A stretch of DNA of 55,982 nucleotides from NCBI GenBank assembly GCA_003427395.1, contig BFEA01000444.1:866110-922091 (forward strand), written 5' to 3'. The stretch comes from Chara braunii (lineage: Eukaryota > Streptophyta > Charophyceae > Charales > Characeae). Positions 23,987 to 34,835 of this stretch are shown here, piece by piece. Within the stretch, counting starts at the first letter, position 1. Each line of letters starts with the position of its first letter. The notes under the pieces were generated by a model that searched no databases, was not told where the DNA came from, and saw only the letters and a list, made by a program, of their open reading frames with translations. A program made the translations under genes and the position numbers.

Positions 23987-25664
23987 TCGTCTCCCTCCTC
24001 CTCTTTCCCCTTCTTCTTCTTCTTCTTCTCCTCCTTCTTTCATTTCCACTGCTTCTCTACCATCTCCCCAACGCATTCCACCCTTCTCTGCGCGGTCATC
24101 TTCTTCCTCTCCGCGCACCTCCTCCTCTTGCGCTCTCCGCTTCTCTCCTCCTCCTCCTTCTTCTTCTTCTCCTCCTCCCTCCTCTTCTTCTTCCTTCTAC
24201 TTCTTCTCCCTTTTCTTCCTCTCCTTCCCCGCGCATTCCCTCTGTTGTTCTCCGCGCGTTTTGTCGGTTGCCTCCGTCGTTGTGCTCCTCTCCCTTCCCC
24301 GCGTGTTTTTTTTTTTTTTCTTCCCGTCGGAGCTCTCCTCCCGTGCTGCTATGCGCTCGTTGCGTTTGCCCATCAAGCACTCAGCCCGAGCATGCGGGCC
24401 AGAGTCTCGGGCTGCTACGTCTGGAGTCGAGCAGATTTCGTCGAAATGAATCTGCCCGACTTTCCTACATAGATTCACTATAGTGGATCTTTTAGAAACT
24501 TGAAGCAGCTACGGGATAAGCAAGAAAACAAGGGAATAAGAAATAATAAAACAAATAAAATTAAATTAAAATTAAAACGAATCCAANTAACAACGGAAAA
24601 CAAANAAAATAAAAACAANCAAATCTAACAACTAACTACCTACTCATGCCAAGTGTCGGACCCTCGTTTTCAAACGAGGCTGACTATAACTACTAACTCT
24701 AACTAACAAGGTCACGGGTTTAAGTCCCCGTCAGCCGAATGCGGGGCTAAAATCGAGCTCCTCTTAAAAAAAAGAGCTAGTTCAGAGGTCGGATGGATCC
24801 TATCCCCAAGTCCTCTGATCTGCAATCCGCACCGAAACCCACTGAACTAGCTCCTACTTCGATTAAAAGAGAAGCAACTCACGTATATATTGAAGTGGGG
24901 CTCAGTCCGCCTGGTGGCCTGAGCCCGTTTCTAGGTCTGCGGGTGCGCTTGCTTGCTGGCCTGCATGCCTACCTGAGTGCTTATTGGTTTGAGTGTGTGC
25001 ATGACCCGCAATAGCACTTGGTTGATCCGAAGGCCTGAAGGGCCCGTACTTAGTTTTGGCCGCGATATTGAGGGTCGTGGCGGGGAAAACACTCCGAGCA
25101 AGTGGCGGGTAGGACGGTACCTAGCTATGGCCGCGACATTGAGGGTCGCGGCGGAAAAAAAACACTCAAGTGTCGGGCAAAAAGAAGTCCGCGATCGTTA
25201 AGAGCCGCGAAAAACACTCAAGTAACAGGTGGGTCGGTACCTTACCAAGCAGAGATAGATGTGCCAAATACCCGATTCGGAGGCCGAGTTGAGGAAGACA
25301 AAAGCTGACAATTTTACACGCCCAATACCGGTAGGTTGGCGGGTACCGGGCCAAGTCTCAGTGTGGGTCGTAGATCTACCCGACATAGCATTAACTCAAT
25401 CAACCCCTTGATCTTTTCGGCCAGAGAATATTACTACTAATCCTAACCATCACAACGTGCGTCATAACAACGAGCGCGCATATTCTCGAAATTTTCTCAC
25501 CGATTCGCCCAGGCCTCAATGGGCGAGGAAATCGTTTCAAGTGTCCCGCCAAAGTGAGCACACCCTTTCCATTCCAGACCGGCCTCGTCACGGTAGCCGA
25601 CGTCGTCGTTGTGTCAAATGCAAAAGCATGGCCAAATACCCTTGTAAGGGTATTTGGTCCGACA
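23987..25664 (-). repeat. Element X 5' LTR, start-proximal part
   Basis: It is near-identical by eye to 447-2144. It contains three single N calls (24587, 24605, 24619) where the sister copy has T. The LTR palindrome is at 25632-25657 and the start TGTCGGACC at 25664. Confidence 0.75.
24780..24868 (-). other. tRNA-like module in X 5' LTR
   Basis: Counterpart of 1259-1347. The A-box-like TAGTTCAGTGG and the GATTGCAGATC arm are kept, the B box is further decayed, and the T-run terminator is retained. Confidence 0.4.
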
Positions 25665-26229
25665 GCGGGCGCCCACAAAAGGGGAAGGGTGGTCTGGGTC
25701 CAGGGTGCCCGAATGGAAAGGGGGAGTAGGGGGGGGGGTAGGAAAACCCTAAACCTTAGAAAAACCCTAAGAAAACCCCAACTGGGGTTTGAGTGGTTAG
25801 GGTAGGGTATCGGTGATACCTAATCAAGAAAATAGAATAGAAAGCATGGGAGGGGGAAGCGGGAGAACAAATAAATAAACAGTGAAATTTCAAGAGAAGT
25901 AAAAATAATTAAATAAATATATTAATAATAAAAATAATTAAAGAACACACTAAGTTTCAAAATGCCGCAAATTAAAAATATCAAAAAATAAATAAAGAAA
26001 TAATAAAGAGATAAATAAATAAATAAATAAGTAGATGAGGAAGTGAACAAAAATAACGTGTCGGATTTTTCAAAAATTTTGGCAGCATTTCGTTACCCCC
26101 ATGGGGTCGAAGTGTGTTGTCAAGAAAAAAGACTAAGTAAAATGAGAAAATTTCGGCAGCACTTCGTTATCCCCACGGGGTCAAAATGTGTGTCGAAAGC
26201 AAGATGACTCCGCAAAGAAATTCAAATTT

Positions 26230-26760
26230 TCATAATAAATAAAAAAATAAAATAAAATAAATCAGAAAATGAGAAAAGAAGGTAGGGAATGAGATAGTTC
26301 GAATTTCTGGAAAAAATAAATCAAAAGAAAGATAAAAAGAAGAAAAACAGAAAAGTTTGAAATTGGGGGGAAGGGGAATGAAAAAGTGAAGGAGAAAGAG
26401 GAGAAACAGGTGAGGGAGAGAAAAAGAGTGAAAGGGGGAGATGGGGGAAGTCATGGGGTTGTAGTTGGGGGAGAGGAGTGTGAGAGAATGGGAGAGAAAG
26501 GGATGGGAAAGCTGGGGAGGGATAAAAAAGCAAAGAGAAAAGAGGAGAAAAAAAAGAAAATAAATGAATAAAGAAGAGTAAAATAGTGGGTGGTGGGAGA
26601 AAAGGTGGGGTGGGGAGAACGGTACGAGTGGTGAGAGTGATTAGAAGGAAGTGAGTGAGGCAAAAGAGGAAAAAGTAGAGGAGGGGAGTAAGAGGAGAGA
26701 GAAAAGGTAGAGAAAGTGGGCTAGTAGGGAGAGGGAAGAAAGGGGGATGATACCTGGCCC
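26230..26760. repeat. Purine-rich (plus strand) segment
   Basis: Long AG/GGA-rich sequence with few pyrimidines. The Ser/Pro/Phe/Leu-rich minus-strand frame across it is a composition artefact. Confidence 0.8.
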
Positions 26761-27107
26761 TTGGTGTCTCAAAGGGCACAAGGTATACCAAGACTAGGAG
26801 AGTCTTGGCCTTCACTACAGCAAGCCAACTGGAGGAGGGAGGGGGGCTAAGATCTTAATCAGCCCCTAGCAGCAGCACTGCAGATCCAGGGTGTGTTGTG
26901 TGAGCAGACCCTAATAAGGGAGTCTTCACGGTCCACAACAGACTGCCACGTGGCACTGCAGATGGCCACGGGCACAGGCAGCAATAGCCACGGTGTCTCC
27001 CCACTATGGGGGAGGGGGCAAATAGCTGCCTACCTGCTACTGTCGGCCGGGGGGGGGGGGTAAATAGCCACCGTGCCACTTCTTCAACACCAGCGAGCCA
27101 CAATATT

Positions 27108-27200
27108 AGTTGAAACTGTAGCTGTGACCAGTGTGTTAAGGTGCTGGCTACACGCGCGAATCAGTGGCAACTGCCCAGGTTCAAACCCTAGCAGCAACAA
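27108..27200 (+). other. tRNA-derived (Ser/Leu-like) SINE head
   Basis: A class II tRNA-like order is seen: GACCAGTGTGTTAAGGTGCT resembles the D-arm and A box of Ser/Leu tRNAs, followed by B box GGTTCAAACCC within a CTGCC...GCAG stem. No full cloverleaf or poly-A tail was defined. It is most likely a SINE or tRNA pseudogene. Confidence 0.4.
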
Positions 27201-27682
27201 CATCCCGGATCTTGATAATAAATAATCCGGGAGCGGGGCGGGGTGGGGCAGCAGGGCAGCATGGGCGCGTGGCACGTGCGTGTGCGGTGATCTTGGCCTT
27301 GGCCTTGTCGCACGCATCGTGATTGCACCTCTCTTTTTCACCAAGCGCCGTGACTGCACCTCTCTTTTTCGCCACGTGTCGCTCCCTCGCTGCTGCACGT
27401 TTTCCCGTTGTTTTTCCCAGCAAAAGACCGAAAAGCAGCTAAAAAATCCGCTATTGGGTTTTCGCAATTTTCCCTGCTATGCGATGTGGTGGGTGGGAGC
27501 ATGGAACGTTCCCGCTCTGATACCAGTGTGGCGCACCCACCAGGTGTGGTGCTCCACCTGGGATGGGGATGTAGATGGAGGATGAAGGGGGAGCGAGATG
27601 GCACAACGCAACTCCCACACTAGACTCCAACGCACGTACTCCAAAATGTGCGAATGTAGAATGTTCTAAAAAAGAGACAACA

Positions 27683-27809
27683 GCTGGGGTATACCCCAGC
27701 GGACTGACTGGACTGGACTGGCTGGTACCGACAGAGGTACCGGCCTGGACTGGACTACCCCGAATACAACACAGGTCTGTGAGAATAGGCCAAGGGGCCG
27801 GTCTCACAG
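27683..27809. repeat. Cluster of strong inverted repeats
   Basis: A perfect 18-nt palindrome GCTGGGGTATACCCCAGC (27683-27700), a GGTACC pair (27724-27741), and CTGTGAGA/TCTCACAG arms (27777-27809) with a 17-nt loop lie within 130 bp. This resembles the hairpin clusters in the LTRs. Confidence 0.65.
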
Positions 27810-28334
27810 GCCATCCAGAGGTCCGCTACACTGGGGTCTTCAGTGAGCGGTCCTGCGAAAATGGCCCTGTGATAGGGCAAGAGGGATTTCAGCCTGTAGC
27901 CTGCCATTTTTCGATATTGGGCCCTCCTCCCCACGTCCTTTCTTCCTGCGATTTTGAGGGAGGCATGGCACGTGATGCCGCAGTCAATCCTAGGTGAGTG
28001 CCAAAATTCTGCTCTTGCTCCTGTCAGGTTGTTCTTACCGTTGATTGTTTTTTCCTCTTCTGCTTAAATCCCATAGTTACTGCCGCCTCTGGCAGCTCCA
28101 AAACCGGGTCCAATGGTGGGAGTTTATTTACGTCGTCTATGTATCTTCGTGGTGCGTCTTCTCATTCAGAAGGATCGCAAGGGTAGAAGTTGCAGGGGTA
28201 CCTGATTAATCAAACAATCAACACTTTACAAGGGGATAACTAAACTCAATTCTAACAGTCAAGACAACTTAGTTACCATGACATTGTTATTTGATATGCA
28301 TTGAAGTAGATAACAAAATCTTACAACAGTTTGA

Positions 28335-29510
28335 GACTTTCCTCAAAAATGGGAAACTTGGGGTCATCCACCAGTGCACCTCCTGACCATCTCATCTTCT
28401 CCACCTTCATTTACCAAGTGCAATTCATTGTCAGTTGTGTACAGGAGATGGTGGTTGGAAAGACCCCTCTATCGCAGCATAGATGTTGTTCAACATCTAC
28501 CAAGAAGTAATGTAGAAGGAAGGTATGAAGATGGTTTAAAGAATTTCATAAACTTGATTGTTGAATATGGCCTTTCCAGAAACAGAGAGCAAGAGAGAGG
28601 CCGGATGCCACGTTCCTTGAACGAATAACTTACTCGCAACTGCGTTGGTCGTAGTGTTGAGGATTGTAGTGATTTAGATATACTAGCTTTCTTCCAAAGC
28701 CAATGGCTTCCTAAATTGAGCACTTGGTGTGATACTTCTTATAAGTTTGGTCATCCATTTCCAGTCTGCAATACTGTTGAGTCTAGCTTCAATTGCTTGA
28801 GTCGCTGCTTCCAAGTTTTAGGTCGAGAGGGAAAAGAAAACCTCTGCAATAGCTGTAAAGTTAAGGACTATCGTCGTGCTTACAAGAATTTTGCTCTGAC
28901 GAATGGAGTAACAGAGTTCCAGGCTCCACCGATGACGCAGACAAAGATGCAATTGATCTACCAAGGGTTGCGTGAGAAAATGAGGGCACAAAGTGGTTGC
29001 CAATATGCTAAGACATTGCGTGACTTATGAATAATGGTTTATCTTTGGGAGAGCTGACAGAGAGGAGATCAAGGGCTACGACTGAGAGGGGATGAGATTG
29101 ATAAAGACATACGGGTGGTTCAACCTGCTTTTACTAAGACACTTCGTAGAAGGCGGCAAGGAGTGATAACGCTGCAGGAACGTTCAGGTGCAGGTACTTC
29201 CTTCTTGGAGCTCATAAAGGAACCGAGTGATGTTTATAGAAGGCTTGGACCCCCCATCAATCTTTGAAATGGCGGGCCGCTCTTTCGGAGTACTGAAACA
29301 AAGGATGAGTTGACGTTGAATGGATTCAACCGCCAGTTGAAGAACTGTCTGGTGAGGTTGAACATTTACGAGAGGGAGAGTAGTCATAACTTTAGAGTTG
29401 GAGGAGTGAGGGAAGTAATCAAGAAGGGTTGGAGTCTGGAGAAAATGCTCGAACAGGGTACTTTAAAAAAATTATCGTCCTTCATGCGATGCGGTTATGG
29501 TTGCCGCTGA
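28335..29510 (+). pseudogene. Tyrosine recombinase (DIRS YR) pseudogene
   Basis: One continuous frame of about 390 codons, interrupted by in-frame stops at 28626 (TAA), 29028, 29055 and 29265 (all TGA) but with no visible frameshift. The N-terminal and core-binding part (28640-29025) contains LGREG and VKDYRRAYKNFALTNGV. The catalytic part has QRGDQGLRLRGDEID with box I Arg at 29061-29063. HNFR supplies the His-x-x-Arg (29385-29396), and a Tyr at 29496-29498 (CGYGCR) is the candidate nucleophile. The second His/Trp position looks replaced by Leu (GTLKK). In DIRS elements this enzyme integrates a circular DNA intermediate. No ATG start is obvious; an upstream exon or lost start is possible. 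Confidence 0.85.
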
Positions 29511-29724
29511 GACCTACTCCAGAGATTCTGCTTGCAACCAGGCCTGCTTCGCCCGGGTTGTAAGCTTCTTCTGGAACTCTGCTTGATGTAATGCAGATTG
29601 AGAAACGCTTAGTTAAGAAAATCTGCTTTACTGGTTTTAGTTTCGAGAGTGTCGGATACTAGTTTTTTTTGGTTGGAAACAGGTGTTATGAGCAAGTACT
29701 CTCTTCCAAACTCTCTTATTCTGG

Positions 29725-31370
29725 CTATAGTTTGTTGAACAAGGCAGGTTGGAGGGAAAACTCATCTGAAAGGTAATAAAGGAAGTTCATCCAGTCCAAA
29801 GATAGGGCGTCAATCGCAGAGCAGTTAGACAGAAAATACTCAAAAACGAATTCATCACATACATGCATTTCCTCGGATGCAAACAAATCAAATGTCGGTA
29901 TCCCGAAGATTTTGAACAGCTCTTCCTTCTTCCTTCTGCACAGTCTCCAATCTGAAAAGTCGACTGCTTTTGAGAACATGTTCGTCTCCTAGTTGAACTC
30001 TCTTGGCACCCAGATGGGTTTTAATTGACAATCAGCTGTTAGCGAAATTTCCACAATTATTCTGAGCATTCTGTTGAACACGCTATCGTTAGATCTTAGT
30101 TTCTTCAATAGGTAGAAAACTGTGTGATTATCTCCTACGCATTCGATCGTTGATGATTTTAACTCTTGTCGAGCCTTGTTTCTATGTGAGTGTTCAACCT
30201 TTGCAGAAAATTTGAAGGTAGAGCGAAGCTGGCTTTCAACAATTCACCCGTACTTAAAGTTATGATTGATCCCACTCCAGTCGCGGAGGCATCTGTTTGG
30301 ATTCATACGGAAGGGAGACGCACCTTCCAATTTCTTCCTACAAGAAAGGAAAAATGCGCGATCCATCATCCCAGGTCCGATTTGAACTCAGCAGATAGAC
30401 TAACCTTGTGTTCCCATGAACAATTTACTAATGTTGCATGGAGGTTTGAGCAATACAAAGCTGCTGGTAGGAAAACCCGAGCCAGGGCTACCAATTTTTC
30501 TGCTAGAGGGGGCTACCTTCCTAAACGTAACATGAGATTTTGAGTTATAAATACTTAACAGATGAGTGAGTTTGTCCACTTTGTCTTCGGGAACCTTTAC
30601 TCTCTTCTCATAAGAACCAATAATGATACCAAGGAATCTGTTAGATAAGGATGACAAGACTTGACACTTGTTGAGGCTCAGAAAAAACCTCAATTTGCAA
30701 AAAATGAGCGTGATAAGATAGGAGTTCCCCATACATTTTGCAAAGTTGCTTTCAGTTGCAAGGTTGTCATCAATGTAAGAGAATATCAATATGCCTTTGC
30801 TCTTGAACTCAACCATGACTTCTTGTATAGTGGTTGTAAAGATCCAACATGTTGATGAAATGCGAAAGCACAATATATTGAATTTAAAAATCTTGCCTCC
30901 CCATCTGAAAGCTAAAAATGGTTTGGAGGACTTATGCACAGAAATACGATAGTACTCATTCTTAACATCAAAAGTGACGGCAAAATCCTCCAGTGGTCCA
31001 CATTCCATAACTGCGACTACATCATCAATAGACTCATTGTGAAATTCTGGGAACTCAATAAAAAGATTGACGTAGCAGAGATCCACAATGAACCTTAGTT
31101 TGGTTGAGCTCTCAATGACAAACACCGGATTACAAACCGTAGGTGAATCAGTTTTGGAGATAACTCCTTGATGTTGAAGTAATTCAACATTAAAGGTTAC
31201 GAATTCTGCAAATTTCGCAAGCAATCGGTAGTTAGGAATGGTTAATGATGCAGGTTCAGTTCCTTTCAAGATCTTTCTTAATTTTAACCATCTTGCGGAC
31301 CTCATCCACTTTTGACTTATCATGATGCCGTGTTCCTTTGAAATTTAACTTAACACCCTCTTCTAGCCAG
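29725..31370 (-). pseudogene. DIRS reverse transcriptase-RNase H pseudogene
   Basis: A main open stretch (31323 to 30400) holds RT motifs: CNPVFVIESSTKLRFIVDL, TFDVKNEYYRISVH with Asp119, and SYIDDNLA with the YIDD box (30766-30777). RFLGIIIGSYEK and VPEDKVDKL follow. After small indels near 30500 the frame shifts into RNase H with IQTDASATGVGS. It then returns to the first frame with RQELKSSTIECVGDNHTVFY, WVPREFN, a TAG stop, DFSDWRL, PTFDLFASEE and AIDALSLDW. The RNase H Asp/Glu/Asp residues and the C-terminal DLFA block typical of DIRS/Ty3-like proteins are recognisable. Upstream, WLEEGVKLNFKG (from about 31369) sits in another frame. It is clearly inactive. Confidence 0.88.
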
Positions 31371-31530
31371 GTAAGGACACTACTGGAGTACTTCCGCTTT
31401 GAGGCCCTGAGTAAAATTTTTCAAGCTTCAATATGAACTTAAGTCGACGCTGCCGTGAATGAGTCCCTAAGTCATTTATCTCTTAGCATTCTAAAGGCAT
31501 AAGATACCTGCGCTGCTGAAGGCTGAATGT

Positions 31531-32740
31531 TCAAGGTTTTGACTGTGTGGGAGACCGAGATCTTCTGCTCTGTTTTTTTTCGTCATGTGATGAAGAGTCA
31601 TGCTTGCTATAGTTGTAGCTATGGTTCCTTGGGGGGCTGCGCTGCCTTGAGTGCCTTGCTGAAACCGAGTTGCTGAATCTGCACAAAACAGAGTTAAAGA
31701 CGTACATGAGAAGTTGCTTCAGTTCAACCTGTGAATTTGAATAAGGACCACCGAGTAAAATTCGTGGGCACTTCAGTGAAGGTCCCTAGAGGTCATAATT
31801 TATATTTGGATGGTAAGGTCATTCCCTTTGCTTCCTTATGTTTCTTCCTTTACTTTTTTTTTTTTTTTTTTTTTTTGAGCTAAATCGCGTGAGTAGTAGA
31901 TAGCATGGCCATATCCAAGTTCGACCTTCATCTTCTTTTTCTTATTAAATTTATTTTAAGGCCAGCGTGTACCGCTACCACTTATCCTCTGATTGCTGCC
32001 TTGTTTTCTTGGTCGTCTCATTCCTTGTTGATTTTTCGCATCGCCGTCACCGATGTTTCCAGCTTCATAGCCTTAAGCAAAGTCCTTGTTATTTCTTAAC
32101 GTTTGTTATCATACAGTTCTTCTGCCAAATTTGTCACTGCGTTCTTGAATGCTCTTGCTACTGGTCTGCCCCTCTCATAGTGCTTGTAATTTCTTAGTGA
32201 TTCAATGAAATCATCATGTAAAAAAAAGAATGTTCTATCTACTTGACTCTAATTAGGACTGCTATGTGTCTTCTCCAAGGTGGCTGATCAAAGATGGACT
32301 TGAGGGCCTCCACCTCATCCTTAGGTCCTTCAGGTTTTCAGTAGAGGGACTCATTGACCATGGTGAAGATATCTCTTACCTTTTTCTGGTCTGTGTTGTG
32401 CAGTTCTATCCTAAGCTGCAACATTTTCATTTCTTCCCTTGACATCATGGCTGACCTAGATGTTAGTGTTGGCTATGAATGCTCTCCCATTCTGCTTCGC
32501 CTGTCTAGCATCTGTGGCGGTGGACTAGCTGGGATTGCGCTAGGGGGTGCTGGTTGCCAATACTCAATCAGCAAGGAGACCCTGAGTAGATGGAGGTTGA
32601 CTAGATAAAATATGTCGTTAAAGACCATTATGAAATTAAGGGTATGCGGGTTTTGTTCCTCGAGTTTGTGCATAGTTGGATATAGTTTTTGATCAGCCTC
32701 GTTGAATGATAGATCAATGGCGTGAATAATTCCCTACCCA
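31531..32740 (-). pseudogene. Gag-like remnant with RS-rich C-terminus
   Basis: Reading upstream of RT on the same strand, two frames with stops give gag-like protein sequence. It includes LSFNEADQKLYPTMHKLEEQ, a Pro-rich patch, EEMKMLQLRIELHNTDQKKV, DEVEALKSIF and LRNYKHYERGRPVARAFKNA. A Ser/Arg-rich tail lies at 31531-31683 (SARHSRQRSPPRN and SRRSRSPTQSKP). DIRS gag proteins are poorly conserved and often basic at the end, so the assignment rests on position, strand and composition. A 23-T run at 31854-31876 interrupts it. Confidence 0.55.
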
Positions 32741-33067
32741 CCACGGATTCTGCTTCTGCTATTTGAACCACATCCCAGATTGCTGAATCCATCCTGAAGT
32801 TCTTGTAGTCCACACAACACACAATTTTGCCAAATCGTTATGGAAAATAATAATGTTCCTAAAAAACAGCAAAATGGTGTTACCATACTAGGCTAGCACC
32901 TACTCCTTCTGCCCCCTTTTCTTATTTTTATTTTTAGAATAAGGTAATTAGTAAGCTTACTGATTGATCTGTAAGGTCTCTTGCTTAGTTTAGCATTTCT
33001 TACCTGGTTGCTTATTGCTGAAGTGTGAAATACTGAATAGTTATTTTAGTCAGGTTGACTGCTCATG

Positions 33068-33105
<38 letters not shown>

Positions 33106-34319
33106 AACATTCGCTTTACTCGTTACTCACTGCTTCCTCCTTCTACTGTCCTTTGTTATATAAGCATTATTAGAGAAAAAACTCACGGGAGTCTAAAACT
33201 GGGTTACAACTAGGCTACAAGTTATGGAGAATTTTTTGGCTGAAGTTGGACAATGCATACCACCTGTTTCTCTTCCCCCTTCCGCCCCCCCCCCTTTTTT
33301 TTTGTAAGGCACCCGAAGTACAGTTGTAGACTGCACCCTGCCTTCATAGTGTAATAAAACTTCGTTTATGGTCCCGCTAAGAATATCTTAAGGTTATCAT
33401 AATACTTAATCCCATTATACTTTTTTTTTCTCCCCTCTCCACCCTTAATAGCATAATACTTAAGTTGCAATAAGAGCGACTCTTAGTATTGAGTAGAATC
33501 TTTAAGCCAAAATTTTGAGTACCAAACAACCTTATCATTCAAAAAGACCCGATTAACTGCTACTTTCATATTCTTCTAAAAACCGTTAAAACAAAGTGGC
33601 CTAACTCCCAGGCGGAGTCAAGTTTCTGAATGCGCCCGTCCTTAGTTCTCATCTAACTTTTCCCTATTTCTTTTGAAGGAGGGTGATGACTGAAGAAGCA
33701 AACTCAGTGCCTTGAATTCTTCTTGCTATGACTGAAAACCACCCTTCGGCAGTTGCCTAGCAAATAAAGAGTGTTTGTAATCCTTCCTTGAAAAACTTGT
33801 TAGTTTGTTTTCTTTGGAATACGCCAGATCCGGTATCTACTAAAACTTGATCTAACTTCTAGAACGAGTACCTTTCTCTACTAATGTTTACTTGATGCTA
33901 GGAGTTGTTGCTGCCTTCACCTGCACTTCATTGCTTTCCCCTTTGTTTTAGTTACTTATCCTTCAATTTTCATGCTTCCTTTCTCTCCTTACCTCTTCTT
34001 CGTTCCTCTGCCTTCTACTTCTTTTGCTTCCCCTTTCTGACTTCTTCGCTCTCACTCTCCTTACCCTTCCTTCCCCCTCTCCTTCCTCTTCCCCCTTTCT
34101 CTTCCTTTTTTTTTTTTTTTTTTTTTTTTTTAACTAATAGCTATGTGACTTCCCCGACTATGTTCTGTTATCACAACCGAGTCCATCTTGTTCAAACCTT
34201 TCTCCACCCATTCCTCTGATCCCAAGGACAACCAAGTTTTTATTTCAGCAATCGTGGTTCCTTCATACGAATGTCTTGCAAGCGCCTCCTGCAGCATGTG
34301 GATCATGGAAGCGTGACAT
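32741..34319. other. Poly-T-rich spacer
   Basis: Contains long T runs at 33069-33102 (34 T) and 34106-34131 (26 T) and a C/T-rich stretch at 33900-34105. Part may belong to the DIRS element's end. No gene was recognised. Confidence 0.4.
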
Positions 34320-34330
34320 TGTCGGTGCGA

Positions 34331-34348
34331 ATACCCTTACAAGGGTAT
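34331..34348 (+). other. LTR-start palindrome (copy Z)
   Basis: ATACCCTTACAAGGGTAT lies 11 bp inside the TGTCGG start. Confidence 0.7.
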
Positions 34349-34754
34349 CCGCCCTGGTTTCTGTAAGCAACAGAAAATAGGTTTAGTTTAAAGTTTAAGT
34401 ATACCGCGCGAGGCGCGACTGCGTTTGAGGTTTACGTTAGGCTGAATGGTTGACGAGAGTAGAGAGTGTGGGGGCGCGCGGATTTGAGGCGCGCGTGATC
34501 TTTTCCCTTTTTGATTAATGATTGTGAAAAACGGCGTTGGTCGCCGGCCAAATTTTCATTTTATGATTAGACTACGATTTAAAAAGGTTTTGTCCCTTGA
34601 TTGGTGCACTTACCTGTGACTTGCGCGTGCGTACTTGCAGAGGACGACATCGACAACAATGTGACTTTTGTAGATGTTTCGGTAAACCTGCGTGTCGTGC
34701 AGTATTAGTTTATGTACTTATCCGACAAGGTTAGACCCAACCTTGGGCCTAGCA

Positions 34755-34835
34755 CTAGTGGTTACGGCGTCGGACTCTCGTCAAATAGATTCGGGAATCG
34801 AGGTCGAGCTGCGACGACGCGGGGATATCAAAGTA
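34755..34835 (+). other. tRNA-like module in copy Z
   Basis: CCTAGCACTAGTGGTTACGG resembles a class II tRNA D-arm and A box and is followed by GTCGGACTC. A weakened B box (GAATCGAGGTC) lies about 30 bp further on. It sits about 440 bp from the LTR start in sense orientation. Homologous modules are at 45040-45110 and, decayed, at about 23445-23530. Confidence 0.4.

Larger units (their letters stand above)
1..25664 (-). mobile_element. Element X: long-LTR, apparently non-coding retroelement
   Basis: Reconstructed minus-strand element. Its 3' LTR (1-2144, clipped by the window edge) is repeated as 15603-16127 plus 23987-25664. Both LTR copies begin on the minus strand with TGTCGGACC at 2144 and 25664. 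The internal region lies between 2145 and about 8983, and a tRNA-Asp-like primer site (8965-8981) abuts the 5' LTR end. Removing the nested solo LTR leaves a 5' LTR of about 8.8 kb. No gag, protease, RT or integrase reading frame was found inside, so it resembles a non-autonomous LARD-type element. The LTR pair and primer site are seen directly; classification as a retroelement is inference from them. Alternative: a composite of unrelated repeats. Confidence 0.6.
25666..28330. other. Repeat-derived spacer between X and the DIRS element
   Basis: No gene was recognised. A CCCTAAAC string with related degenerate units occurs at 25743-25800. GGCAGC sub-repeat fragments lie at 26050-26200. The plus strand is strongly purine-biased at 26230-26760. 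A tRNA-derived SINE-like piece and a hairpin cluster are listed separately. The segment 27998-28186 could hold an upstream part of the recombinase frame, but this is not demonstrable. Confidence 0.5.
28335..32740. mobile_element. Degenerate DIRS-type retrotransposon with inverted YR
   Basis: Minus-strand gag-like and RT/RNase H remnants face a plus-strand tyrosine recombinase, tail to tail, with about 215 bp between their ends. DIRS elements combine a Ty3-related RT/RNase H with a tyrosine recombinase instead of an integrase. Opposite orientation of the recombinase is, to my knowledge, described for Kangaroo of the green alga Volvox. All modules carry stops or frameshifts, so the copy is dead. 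I could not locate split direct repeats or other termini; the true ends may lie outside these limits. Confidence 0.8.

Noticed and set aside
31905-32608. Plus-strand frames over the gag-like region
   Set aside because: The minus strand gives more coherent protein-like sequence in line with RT; the plus-strand frames are shadows.
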